A stretch of DNA of 64,000 nucleotides, from assembly GCF_000169175.1 (NCBI RefSeq), contig NZ_AAWS01000010.1:177340-241339 (forward strand). Direction: 5' to 3'. Both the position numbers and the translations under genes were made by a program. How positions within the stretch are numbered: the stretch's first letter is position 1; the number at the start of each line of letters is the position of its first letter. The DNA comes from Microscilla marina ATCC 23134 (GTDB lineage: Bacteria; Bacteroidota; Bacteroidia; Cytophagales; Microscillaceae). Positions 25,633 to 34,566 of this stretch are shown here, one piece after another. Below the pieces are notes generated by a model. That model saw nothing but the letters and a program-made list of their open reading frames with translations. It was not told the origin of the DNA and did not search any database.

Positions 25633-26214
25633 TTATTTTTTTACATATACTTGTATCTCGCTTCCTTCGGCGGAAGATAGCCCCATGCTTTTTTTGTTGA
25701 TGTATACAATTTTTTGGCTAAAATCTGCCCCTCCTTTGATGTTCTTGAAGTACATCCGCTTGTTTTTGATGTGGTAACTATAGTTACCCATCATTCCCAT
25801 ATCTACTTGTTTACCCCTAAAGCTCAGGTAAGACGGCATCCCTTGGTCGGCAGGGCGGTACACCCAATCGCCCTGGAGCAATGCTGCATCATTGCTGGGA
25901 ATTTCCACCACCCGCGTCCACTTTATTACGTTGCCACTACTGGTTTTTTCTACCAACCTGTCAAAGGTAAGCGTCACTATCTGACTGGTATAAGTTTGCC
26001 CCATTCCTTTGTAAATAATTTTGTTGCCTTTGACCTGATAGTTGATAGGTTCGGCTTCGGTATAAGTCACTTGCCCGTTTGTGAATACTGCCCTGGGGGC
26101 AGCAGTGGCAGACTCCCACACACCTATAATGAGGGTGGGGTTGGGCGATTGTTGGGCTTGTGCCAATGCCATACAACAGCCCAGCAACCAAGCGCAGAGT
26201 AATGCTTTTTTCAT
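25633..26214 (-). CDS. Secreted lipocalin-like protein
   Basis: This 193-residue protein has a signal peptide (MKKALLCAWLLGCCMALAQA). Two related halves each start with a GxW motif (LIIGVWESATAA at about 29-40; LLQGDWVYRPAD at about 113-124) and continue with short strands, resembling lipocalin-like domains of Bacteroidota. It may bind a small ligand in the periplasm. Monocistronic with its own terminator. No enzyme motif. Confidence 0.7.
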   Translation of the reverse strand: MKKALLCAWLLGCCMALAQAQQSPNPTLIIGVWESATAAPRAVFTNGQVTYTEAEPINYQVKGNKIIYKGMGQTYTSQIVTLTFDRLVEKTSSGNVIKWTRVVEIPSNDAALLQGDWVYRPADQGMPSYLSFRGKQVDMGMMGNYSYHIKNKRMYFKNIKGGADFSQKIVYINKKSMGLSSAEGSEIQVYVKK

Positions 26215-26311
26215 CGTTAAATTTATTAAAAATTCTACAAGTAATTACCTTCTAATTTATGAACAGTCAATTTGCGTAAAGCAAACACCGATGTGAGTTT
26301 ATAAAGCCCTT

Positions 26312-28627
26312 TTACCCCTCCGAAAACTGAGATAAATCGTTTTTCGCAGATGTTATAAAATCTTCTATCTCCTCAAAAAACACTTGATCAAATACAGTAC
26401 CTTTGGGCATTTCTGCCACTGCTTCTACCAAATTGGCAAGTGGAGGCAAGGCAAGCTGATGTTGTGCCAGCAAGCTATTTACTTGAATGAGCAATTCGTT
26501 GGTTTGTGTGGCATCGTACACCTCCCAAAAACCTCGCTCCGAAAACTCAGCCCCTACCATAGAGAGCATGGTCATGAGCTCAGGGTGCTTTTTTCTCAAA
26601 AGCTTCAGTTGCAATCGGTCTTTAGTATCAAAGCCCGTCAGCACATGATAACTTTCTGTTTGTGTTGCCCAAGCCATTATTTCTACGATTGTATCTTTTA
26701 ATGCTGGATTGGGTGCTTGTATATATAACTCCATTTGTACCATTATTTTATCCATCACTGTGGAGCTTTCGCCCAATTTAGTCCGCAAGCGTGTCAAGGC
26801 GTAGGTTACAAAACCCACCTTAAAAGCCTTGTCTACCCGATTGATTTTTTGGGCAAGTTCTATTTCGGCTTTAGCTTCAGCTTGTTCCCGTTTTTCTTCT
26901 TCGGTATACACAATTTTGGTAGGCACCTCATCAAAATGTAATGCATCAATACCAATGCGTTGTACCGAGTGTCCTTTTTGCCGGGCACGAATCAGCCCTA
27001 CAGTATGAGCATAGTTGGGCAGTTGGGTGTTGGTTTTGAGCATAGATTGGATAAAGTGAAGGGTATTGCCTTTGTTGCATTCATAGATTTTAGCTTTAAA
27101 TTCGAACAGGTGCACAAAGCGGCTCAATATATCTTCAAAAATTCGTGAAACCTCTTCTGCCACTGCTGCAAACTTACCTTCGGCAGGTAGCTCGTCTTCT
27201 TCAAAAATATTGAGTAACATTTCTATGTATTCTCTAAAGTCTTGTACCAGTAACTGGTTGTCAAACTCCCTCTCGGTAGCAAGTTCTGCCCATATTTGCT
27301 CAATAAACACCTGTACCTGATCGTACTTGAGTGGGTGTTGGGCAAAGGTGAGTTCTAACAGCAACGTGGCAAATACAAAACGCTCCTGGCCACTGAGGTC
27401 AGCCAGGTTTTTGTCGTATACTTTATAGGTGCGCTGGTTGAAGTGTTCTAAAAAAACATCTTTAGAATGTACAGGTGTGGTAAATATTCCTTGAAAAAGC
27501 GTTTTTTGCGTAACTGTGTCTACTATGCGGTACAAAAACGGGTGATCTGCCTCAAAAATAATCATTTCGTGCCGTTCAGGTTCTTCATAAAAAGCCGCGC
27601 CTCCTACTGCCACCATATAACTCACCGCTGCCGCTTCTAATCCCTCTTTGGTTACCTTTACTTTCACCTCTTGAGCTATGTCATCTACCTTTAGGAGTTC
27701 GGCACTGTCGAGCATAGGCGCAAAATCGTCCGACGCGGCAAACAATGCTTCCAGCCCCATTTGTTCGGCAAATTCGGCTAGTTGTATACTGCTGGTGGTT
27801 TCAAATTTGGGCAGCAAAAAGTAAAAATAAGGAGCAGGTACAAACTCCTCTTGCCAAGCGTCCAACTCGTGCCCTTGGAGCGGGTTTATAAAATCAGCCA
27901 GGCCTGCTTTTTCATACGGTAAGTATACCTCTAACCCTATCCGCCCATCGTTGAGCATCAGCCGCAAGGCGTGAAAGCGGTCTTTCTTGAGGTAATAAGC
28001 CTCCGCTCGTCCTTCGTCGGTATCTTGGGTGATGTTCATATATTCGCACAGGTCTTCGCTCCCGTCTAGCTTATAAAAAAACTCGGCACTGTTGCCTATC
28101 TCGCTAAACTCGCGCGACCAAAACCCCTTGAGGTATAAGGCACTGAGCAATACCGCTACTGTTTGCTCGTGCAAAGGAATGGGCAATTGCGGAATCATAC
28201 CATTGGTTTGCTCGTTTGCCCATTGGTTTATCCTATCTATGCTGGTGGGGGGCGGGTCATCCAGCGCAAACCACTCCATCGGAAAACGCGTGTTGAGGGT
28301 GCGGGCGTAGTGGGGGTGTACTTGAACATGGGCAGCGTACCACAAACTATTGGCAAGCTGTACCTGTGTATAGTTGTGGTGGTATTCAGTGGCAGGTTTT
28401 GCTATGCCCAACAACGATTCAGTAGTGACTTGTAGCTCTGCCAAATAACTGTTTACTTCCTCTTCTGTTATCTCCAGTGCTTGGAGCAAGGCTTGGCGAC
28501 TTGCCCCTTGGGTGCCGGGCAAGGCCAGCCCCAGCAAAACCTCAAGGCTCAAGGGCGAAAACAATAAGTTGCTATAGCCTTGCTTGGCTATTTGTAGGCA
28601 GAGTAGTTTTTGAGAAATTTTTTGCAT
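26312..28627 (-). CDS. Serpin fused to a large unknown C-terminal domain
   Basis: This 771-residue protein is about twice the usual serpin length. Residues 1-395 are a serpin: NLLFSPLSLEVLLGLALPG, NSLWYA, LLSALYLKGFWSREF, LEVYLPYEK, FEADHPFLYRIVD. The hinge region KVTKEGLEAAAVSYMVAVGG has the small residues expected of an inhibitory, loop-inserting serpin. Residues 396-771 form a charged, mostly helical region that I cannot assign. No signal peptide is seen, so it should be cytoplasmic. Serpins are uncommon in bacteria, and this fusion is unusual. A subtilisin is encoded about 1.3 kb downstream, but it is secreted, so it is not an obvious target. Confidence 0.92.
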   Translation of the reverse strand: MQKISQKLLCLQIAKQGYSNLLFSPLSLEVLLGLALPGTQGASRQALLQALEITEEEVNSYLAELQVTTESLLGIAKPATEYHHNYTQVQLANSLWYAAHVQVHPHYARTLNTRFPMEWFALDDPPPTSIDRINQWANEQTNGMIPQLPIPLHEQTVAVLLSALYLKGFWSREFSEIGNSAEFFYKLDGSEDLCEYMNITQDTDEGRAEAYYLKKDRFHALRLMLNDGRIGLEVYLPYEKAGLADFINPLQGHELDAWQEEFVPAPYFYFLLPKFETTSSIQLAEFAEQMGLEALFAASDDFAPMLDSAELLKVDDIAQEVKVKVTKEGLEAAAVSYMVAVGGAAFYEEPERHEMIIFEADHPFLYRIVDTVTQKTLFQGIFTTPVHSKDVFLEHFNQRTYKVYDKNLADLSGQERFVFATLLLELTFAQHPLKYDQVQVFIEQIWAELATEREFDNQLLVQDFREYIEMLLNIFEEDELPAEGKFAAVAEEVSRIFEDILSRFVHLFEFKAKIYECNKGNTLHFIQSMLKTNTQLPNYAHTVGLIRARQKGHSVQRIGIDALHFDEVPTKIVYTEEEKREQAEAKAEIELAQKINRVDKAFKVGFVTYALTRLRTKLGESSTVMDKIMVQMELYIQAPNPALKDTIVEIMAWATQTESYHVLTGFDTKDRLQLKLLRKKHPELMTMLSMVGAEFSERGFWEVYDATQTNELLIQVNSLLAQHQLALPPLANLVEAVAEMPKGTVFDQVFFEEIEDFITSAKNDLSQFSEG

Positions 28628-28639
28628 AATTTTACTTTA

Positions 28640-28900
28640 TAACTGACCCTTCGCAGTAGATATTTTTGGTTAATTCAGAAAAAATACAGCGTTGTTTTAT
28701 AAGTGCGTCAGCTGGATTCAGCCTTATTTTGTGGGCGTTAAGAAATTTGAGTAATGAAGCCGTAAAAACAGATCACTGTTTGAGCCACAGGCGAGTTTGA
28801 GCTGTTTCGGCGTAATGAAACAAATTTTAGCAACCACAAAATACAGCTGCGGGGTTTTGGTTCCTTTTGACCTGGAGCAAAAGGAACGGCTTACAAAAAC
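28640..28900. repeat. Dispersed intergenic repeat (copy 2)
   Basis: Diverged counterpart of 19543-19800, sharing CTTCGCAGTA, AAAAAATACAG, GCGTCAGCTGGATTCAGCCT, GTTTTGGTT and TTTGACCTGGAG in the same order. The remaining sequence up to 29096 shows no gene. Confidence 0.65.
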
Positions 28901-29096
28901 CCGATTCTTGAATTATTAAATCAATTTTGATATACTGCTAAAGTATACAAAAGAACAAATTTTTAACCTGAGAAAGCTCAGTTTATTATTTAGGGAGCAA
29001 CCAGTAAATAAAGTACGTGTTTTCAGTGAAAGAGCACCTCCAAACTGAAAACTTACAGCCCCGAACTTGATTCGGGGGTTATTTTTTTTTCGTTCC

Positions 29097-30101
29097 TTAA
29101 TTCAACTCTTTGATATAATCGCGGGCAGGCACAAACTGCACATATTTGAGAAACAACGGAGTAAGTTTCTTGATCAAAGTTTGGTTACCCTCTTGCACCA
29201 AAGCCCCATAATTTTCGGCAAGCATCAAGTCACGGGCAAGCCCTTGCTCCGTGTTTTTTATAATCCAGGCAAGTTCTTTTTCCCGGTCAATTTTTTGAGA
29301 GTCCAATACCTTTTTGCTGTAGGCAATGTAGCGCCAGTGTTGGTTGTGTTCGTGGATGTAGCTACAGTAGGGGAGGGTTTTCAGGGCGCGGGGTTGGTTC
29401 AGGCTAAATTTGTAAGTAAAGCTATAATTGTAACCTTTGGGTATTACTTTGAGCGGGCTCTTGTTGTTTGCCACGGGCTGATACCACCGAAAACGCATCA
29501 ATTGGTGGGCTTCGGTATATAATATAGCTGTTCTTGCCCACTGCAAAAACTCTCCCGAACATTGGCTACTCAGGCAAAATTGCTGTAGGCGCTTAAGCTC
29601 AGATCGGGTGTATTGGGTCACGCTGTCTTGTAGTTGGGCAAAGGTCAAATCACGCATCCACTCATGATAAGGTGCTGAGCGAGTTTGGTAGTTTTTCCAC
29701 TGAGTGATAGTTTGGTTGAGGCTGGTGCTGGGGCTTTCGCCCAAAAACTCTACAAGGTTTTTTGTATTACCAATGGGCATCCAGTTTACTTGTAGCTTTT
29801 CGCCAGGGCGTATGTATATGCTTTGGGTGTGCGAACGATACTTTAAAAATACCCGTCCCTCGTAGTATTTCTGAAAACGCACCTTATAGCTGCCATCACC
29901 ATTTATATAAGCGTGGTTGGCTTGTTGATTAAAAAAATCCTGTGTTACTACGGTCAGCTTTTTGGGCAGCTTGAGGGTTTTAAACTGTGCTACCTTGCCA
30001 TATATTTCAGTAGTGTATTGGTTGTTTTGAGCAAAGCCATCTGTAGCACTCAGGCATAACAAGGCCCCCAGGGCAATGATGTAGTTGATCTTGTACTTCA
30101 T
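29097..30101 (-). CDS. Secreted hypothetical protein (TlpA N-domain-like)
   Basis: This 334-residue protein has a signal peptide (ending DGFAQ). The first half (about 30-115) is a beta-rich segment with a VFLKYRSHTQSIYIRPGEKL pattern and FLGESPSTSLNQTI, reminiscent of the DUF4369-like regions that precede thioredoxin domains in Bacteroidota. The second half is helical and lacks any CxxC motif or thioredoxin fold. It lies 7 bp after the 205-residue membrane-anchored gene, so the two form an operon. Function unknown. Confidence 0.65.
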   Translation of the reverse strand: MKYKINYIIALGALLCLSATDGFAQNNQYTTEIYGKVAQFKTLKLPKKLTVVTQDFFNQQANHAYINGDGSYKVRFQKYYEGRVFLKYRSHTQSIYIRPGEKLQVNWMPIGNTKNLVEFLGESPSTSLNQTITQWKNYQTRSAPYHEWMRDLTFAQLQDSVTQYTRSELKRLQQFCLSSQCSGEFLQWARTAILYTEAHQLMRFRWYQPVANNKSPLKVIPKGYNYSFTYKFSLNQPRALKTLPYCSYIHEHNQHWRYIAYSKKVLDSQKIDREKELAWIIKNTEQGLARDLMLAENYGALVQEGNQTLIKKLTPLFLKYVQFVPARDYIKELN

Positions 30102-30108
30102 TTATCTT

Positions 30109-30726
30109 TTACTTTCCTTTCTTGGTTGTTGTCTGTTTCGACGCCTGAATATACACAAAAACTTCACCGTAAAGCTTATCCAGTTTTTGCTCTAGTACAC
30201 AATAGCGAGTAAGCAGAGTCAATAAAGCCTTGGCAGTAGTGTTGGGGCGGGCGTTGAGTTCTTGTTGCCACCAATAATCTGTAGCAGGTGCGCTCAACCT
30301 GGTTAATTGTTGTTGCAAATCGTGCACAGTAGCGAGTTTTTCGGGTAAAGGGGAGGCCAACAAAGCCAATTGCTGGGTGGCGGCCAAACGATGGTATTGG
30401 GCAGAGCGTAAAACAGGGGCAAACATTCCTTTCCATAATTGGGCAGGAAAATTAAATTGCTCTTTTTGTTGCAGCAATTGGCTCAAAGTATCTTTCATTA
30501 CCTGGTGGTAGTCATAGCTTAGCCCCAACTGCCCCGCATTGGTTTGTAGTTCTTGTAGCAATTGAGCTTTTGCGTTTTTGACCACCTTTTTTTGGGCGCG
30601 TTCTTTTTTCAATGCTGCGCTCGTTATTTTGTCATTTTCTACTGCTTTCATCCCCAAATACACCCCTGAAGTAACAGCAGCAGTCAGTACAAAAAACCAG
30701 ACAATCCAAGCATATATTCTTTTCAT
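30109..30726 (-). CDS. Membrane-anchored helical protein
   Basis: This 205-residue protein has one N-terminal membrane segment (about 6-27, WIVWFFVLTAAVTSGVYLG), a Lys-rich coiled coil (about 32-65) and further helices. No motif is recognised. It is the first gene of a two-gene operon with the secreted protein at 29097. The 480-bp gap upstream (30727-31209) shows no gene. Confidence 0.65.
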   Translation of the reverse strand: MKRIYAWIVWFFVLTAAVTSGVYLGMKAVENDKITSAALKKERAQKKVVKNAKAQLLQELQTNAGQLGLSYDYHQVMKDTLSQLLQQKEQFNFPAQLWKGMFAPVLRSAQYHRLAATQQLALLASPLPEKLATVHDLQQQLTRLSAPATDYWWQQELNARPNTTAKALLTLLTRYCVLEQKLDKLYGEVFVYIQASKQTTTKKGK

Positions 30727-31209
30727 AGTTTGTGTTTTTTCTTAGCTACAAGGTTCACATGGCAGGCAAAAACGTCATTTTTTTTGTTGAATAGTTGCGT
30801 GTGAGGCAGCCTTTGGTATTGGTGCCTGGCTCGGAAAAGGAGTAGGTTGAAAAAAAGTTTTGTAATTTTTTTCATAAAAAAACAAGTTGATTGCATGAGT
30901 GTGAATGTCGGTTTAGCAATTGATTAACAATTTATAAAAAATATTGAAGCGTGGTATAGAAACCATAGAATATCAATGCTTTAGCTTTGTTTACCACCTA
31001 TACATTGGCGATATGGGGAGCTATAAAAATGGCGTAATATGGGTTTTAGCTTGAACACTTTTGCCAAAAAACGGTTGCCATTTTTTTTCAAAAAGCACCA
31101 ATCCGTTTGCCTTAGACACCCCGTAAGTAGGTCAGTTTTTAGTTGTTCCGGATCAATCAAAAATTGTTTTTAATTCAAAAATCAATCATCAACTCTAAAA
31201 TTTAGACCA

Positions 31210-31707
31210 ATGAAAATCAGATTCGTTTTCGCTTTATTGACTGTATTTGCTTTATCGTTTCAAGCCCAAGCCCAAAACAAAGACATTGTAGACCTTGCTG
31301 TAGGCAATAAAAACTTGTCAACCCTGGTAGCTGCCGTAAAAGCAGGAGATTTGGTAAACACGCTAAAGAGCGAAGGACCATTTACAGTATTTGCACCAAC
31401 GAACGATGCTTTTGCTGCTTTGCCCAAAGGCACGTTGGATTTTTTGCTAAAACCTGAAAACAAAAAGGCTTTAGTAAAAGTTCTAACCTACCACGTGGTA
31501 GCCGCCAAAGCAATGTCAGGTGGTCTCAAAGATTACCAAAAGGTAGCATCGGTACAAGGAGAAAAAATTAAAATAGTGAAGAAAGGCGGCAAAGTTTGGA
31601 TCAATGGAGCCGAAGTAGTAATTGCCGATGTAAAAGCCAAAAATGGCGTAGTACACGTGATCAATAAAGTGATATTGCCTCCTTCTATGGCAAAGAAGAG
31701 TAAATAA
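31210..31707 (+). CDS. Secreted fasciclin (FAS1) domain protein
   Basis: This 165-residue protein consists of a signal peptide (ending QAQA) and one FAS1 domain. The H1 box (GPFTVFAPTNDAFAALPKG), the LTYHVV segment and the H2-like GVVHVINKVILPP are all present. FAS1 domains mediate adhesion or polysaccharide binding outside the cytoplasm. Single-domain secreted versions are common in Bacteroidota and cyanobacteria. Monocistronic with a strong terminator. Confidence 0.95.
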   Translation: MKIRFVFALLTVFALSFQAQAQNKDIVDLAVGNKNLSTLVAAVKAGDLVNTLKSEGPFTVFAPTNDAFAALPKGTLDFLLKPENKKALVKVLTYHVVAAKAMSGGLKDYQKVASVQGEKIKIVKKGGKVWINGAEVVIADVKAKNGVVHVINKVILPPSMAKKSK

Positions 31708-31747
31708 TAGATGTTTGTTTGTATTAGTTTAGTTTAAGACAGAAACT

Positions 31748-31785
31748 AAATACGCGAGGCGGAATCCGCCTCGCGTATTTTTTTA
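31748..31785 (+). terminator. Strong terminator after the FAS1 gene
   Basis: A 15-bp perfect stem (AATACGCGAGGCGGA with its complement) with almost no loop, followed by a T-run. Confidence 0.95.
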
Positions 31786-31976
31786 TATGTAAAGTTCTGG
31801 TGACTTGCTCATATTGCCACACCATTGATGCTCCTATTTACTTGCTTAGGCAGATTGTTAGGTGCTGGTAAGCATATTATATATGAACAACATAGATTGT
31901 TTTTACACCATAATTACTTTAGTTTTGACTCATTATTAAACCAAGACTTTTTTGTCTACTAATTCAAAACTAATTT

Positions 31977-32798
31977 ATGAAAATCTTACCTAAACTATTT
32001 TTAGTATCCAGTTTATTTATTTTTATGATCATGGCGGTGCCTGCATCTGCCCAAAGTAAAAAGAAAATAGGGGAGGAGTGCACCAAAGACGCAGACTGTA
32101 AAACAGGAAAATCGGTAATGGTTACCGTAAAAGGGCGCAGAAAAAGGATATGCGCCGACTGTAGTCAATCGTCGTTGGACAGTTATACGCGCAAAGTAAC
32201 TACTTTTTGCAAATCATTTGATGCTGCCTGGACACCCGCTAAGAGCCCGGAATATCAACGTGCTTTGGCAAAAGATGGTAGAGTACAAGTAAAAGTATAT
32301 GATCTGATTGCTGACAAAGCAAAAAAATGTAAAAAAGCCCGTGAAGATCGGGAGAAAGCTTGTTTTGGGGGAGGCGATGCCGACCATATACGTGCAATTA
32401 ACCACGTGAAAGGCAGCATTAGCAGAATTGTAAAACACAAATACACGCAAATAAAAGACAAAAGAGTGTTTTATTGTTCTGTAAGCAATTATAACAGCAA
32501 ACTGACTCGTTTTAAAGACAAGTGCAAACTTCGTTTTCAGGACATTAAGCGAGACCTTACTATTATGAAGAAAGACTACGACAGTGGCAAAAAGGTGAAT
32601 TGTAGTAAGATACAGCGGTATGAAAGTGATTGTGAGAAGTGTTACGAAAAAGCAAAAGAGTTGTTAAGTTATGGGTTTTCGGGTAGCACCTCTAAAATGC
32701 CTGATGACTACTTAAAAACACTAAAAAAAGCAGAGAAAAATTTTAGGCAAGCAAAAGATTTGCACAGCAAGGTAAAAGGAAAAAGCCTGTGTAATTAA
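31977..32798 (+). CDS. Secreted Lys/Cys-rich hypothetical protein
   Basis: This 273-residue protein has a signal peptide (ending ASAQ). The mature part starts with a small cysteine cluster (EECTKDADCKTGK and CADCSQS), then a strongly basic helical region with paired cysteines (KKCKKAREDREKACFGG; DCEKCYEKAKELL). The early cluster resembles small disulphide modules of extracellular proteins. Several disulphides are likely. No enzyme motif; function unknown. Ends with its own terminator. Confidence 0.7.
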   Translation: MKILPKLFLVSSLFIFMIMAVPASAQSKKKIGEECTKDADCKTGKSVMVTVKGRRKRICADCSQSSLDSYTRKVTTFCKSFDAAWTPAKSPEYQRALAKDGRVQVKVYDLIADKAKKCKKAREDREKACFGGGDADHIRAINHVKGSISRIVKHKYTQIKDKRVFYCSVSNYNSKLTRFKDKCKLRFQDIKRDLTIMKKDYDSGKKVNCSKIQRYESDCEKCYEKAKELLSYGFSGSTSKMPDDYLKTLKKAEKNFRQAKDLHSKVKGKSLCN

Positions 32799-32825
32799 TA
32801 AGCACAGCCGACATCAATTGCATAA

Positions 32826-32866
32826 AATACGCGATATGGATTTTGTTCCATTCGCGTATTTTTTTA
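32826..32866 (+). terminator. Terminator
   Basis: Interrupted stem AATACGCGA-TATGGA with TCCATTCGCGTATT, followed by T7. The outer arm resembles the terminator of the preceding FAS1 gene. Confidence 0.88.
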
Positions 32867-32902
32867 TCAAAACTTGACAAGCATGGCGTATCACTGAAGC
32901 CA

Positions 32903-33538
32903 TTACTTCAGGTACTTCCAACTAAATGTAGCAAGCACCGCCCCCAGTATAGGCGCAGTAAGGTATACCCAAAGGCTGTTGAGGTTGCCTGATGCCACTG
33001 CTGGAGCAATAGATCGTGCCGGGTTCATTGATGCCCCCGATATGGGACCGGCAAACCAAGCCTCAAACAATACTACCCCACCTACAGCAACGGCCGTAAA
33101 CTGACTGACCGATGGGTCGTTTTGGCTTACCATAAGTATCACCAACATCAACAGATAGGTCAGTATCACCTCCAGAATAAATGATTGCAAATCGCTGCCT
33201 GCCGGAATAGTTTCGCCCAGTCCCACACTTTCAGGAAACATGAGTCGCAGGCTACCCGATGCAAGCAAAGCCCCAATAAGTTGGCTGGTAATATAGGGAA
33301 CGAGTTCTTTTTTAGGAAAAATATCAGTCAGCGCAAAGGCTATACTCACGGCTGGGTTGATATGTGCTCCAGAGAGCTTACCAAATGCAAAAATTAACGC
33401 CATTACTACCAAACCAAAAGTAACGGCAATGCCTGCATGGGTCACTGTTCCCTGAGTATGCTGGTTGATTACTATTGCTCCGGTTCCACAAAATACCAAG
33501 GCATAAGTGCCTATGATTTCAGCCACGTATTTTTTCAT
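32903..33538 (-). CDS. Aquaporin / MIP-family channel
   Basis: This 211-residue channel has six predicted membrane segments and both NPA loops: GAHINPAVS and GASMNPARS. The region before the second loop (FEAWFAGPISGASMNPARS) lacks the His found at the selectivity filter of AqpZ-type water channels and looks more like NIP-type members, which also pass small uncharged solutes. The selectivity call is inference from alignment by eye. It lies 3 bp after the TPR gene, forming an operon. Confidence 0.92.
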   Translation of the reverse strand: MKKYVAEIIGTYALVFCGTGAIVINQHTQGTVTHAGIAVTFGLVVMALIFAFGKLSGAHINPAVSIAFALTDIFPKKELVPYITSQLIGALLASGSLRLMFPESVGLGETIPAGSDLQSFILEVILTYLLMLVILMVSQNDPSVSQFTAVAVGGVVLFEAWFAGPISGASMNPARSIAPAVASGNLNSLWVYLTAPILGAVLATFSWKYLK

Positions 33539-33541
33539 CGC

Positions 33542-34189
33542 TTAATTGTCGTCAGAATTGTTTTTAAGTCTTAATTCATAGATTTGTTTTTCGAGCGCCA
33601 TCGCTTCGTTTACGTCCTGCAAACCTTCTTGCGCTTCGGTGTATTCGGGGGTAATGGTGAGCGCCTCCATAAAAGCTTTTTTGGCAGCGTAAAGCTTGCC
33701 CTCGGCACGATAAATAAGCCCCAGGTTCAAGTAAGCCTCATCGGGGTCGCCTTCTAGTTGGGTGGCGTGGTTATGCAGTTCTTTAGCTTCTTCAAACTCT
33801 CCTGCTTTTGCCAAACAAGCACCTTTTAGTATATATCCCAAGGTTTCGTCTGGCTCAAGGTCAATCAATTTTTGATAAAAATCAGCTGCTTCGTTAAACT
33901 TACCCTGTAGGTCTTTCAAATCACCTTTTACCTGATAGTAATGCTTTTTGATGACGTGATTCAATCGTTCGGGGCGGGGCACATCCATCGGAAACTCATC
34001 CAATATGCGTTCTGCATCTTCAAAGCGGTGTAAGCCAATCAAAATATTGGCTTTGAGTAACTTAGCTGGCTCTGAGTCGGCATCAAGCTCTTCGTAATAT
34101 TCAATACACAGCAATGCCTGACAGTTTGCTCTGTTTCCAAAATGCTCCAAAGCTTTGTCATACCAATCCATTTCATTGTCATCTTCCAT
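33542..34189 (-). CDS. TPR-repeat protein
   Basis: This 215-residue cytoplasmic protein has an acidic start (MEDDNEMDWYDKALEHFGN) and about five tetratricopeptide-like helical pairs, for example KFNEAADFYQKLIDLEPDE, EEAKELHNHATQLEGDPDEA and LGLIYRAEGKLYAAKKAF. It probably serves as a protein-binding scaffold. It is first in a two-gene operon with the aquaporin, which lies 3 bp downstream. The 377-bp gap upstream holds only short hairpins (CCCGATTTCTTATCGGGG at about 34471) and no gene. Confidence 0.88.
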   Translation of the reverse strand: MEDDNEMDWYDKALEHFGNRANCQALLCIEYYEELDADSEPAKLLKANILIGLHRFEDAERILDEFPMDVPRPERLNHVIKKHYYQVKGDLKDLQGKFNEAADFYQKLIDLEPDETLGYILKGACLAKAGEFEEAKELHNHATQLEGDPDEAYLNLGLIYRAEGKLYAAKKAFMEALTITPEYTEAQEGLQDVNEAMALEKQIYELRLKNNSDDN

Positions 34190-34566
34190 AAAGAGCTTTT
34201 TATTTTTTACTTAAATAATTAGTCCAGCTGCCAAATATAAGCAAGGTAAAAAAGAATTATATCAATTATCAAAAACAATCGGGTATACATATTAGCTCTA
34301 AGAGAAGCTCAACACGACAATTGTTGTGGGAGATAATGTAAAGCAATTGTAACTTGTGGCCTTATTTAGGAACATGTTCAAAATCAGTAACGAAAGTCAG
34401 TGAAGAGAACCGCAGAACGAAGTTCAAGCTCTACGAAGCTAATAGGTTCTAAATCGGACAGCTTCAAAGTCCCGATTTCTTATCGGGGTTATTGTTGAGG
34501 GCTACGCCCGAAATCCCGTTTACGGGGCGATCACGTTCCTTAGTTACACCAACCCAATAATGTACA

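Noticed and set aside
23459..28627. Subtilisin and serpin as a protease/inhibitor pair
   Set aside because: The subtilisin has a signal peptide and the serpin does not, they are not adjacent, and a lipocalin-like gene with its own terminator lies between.
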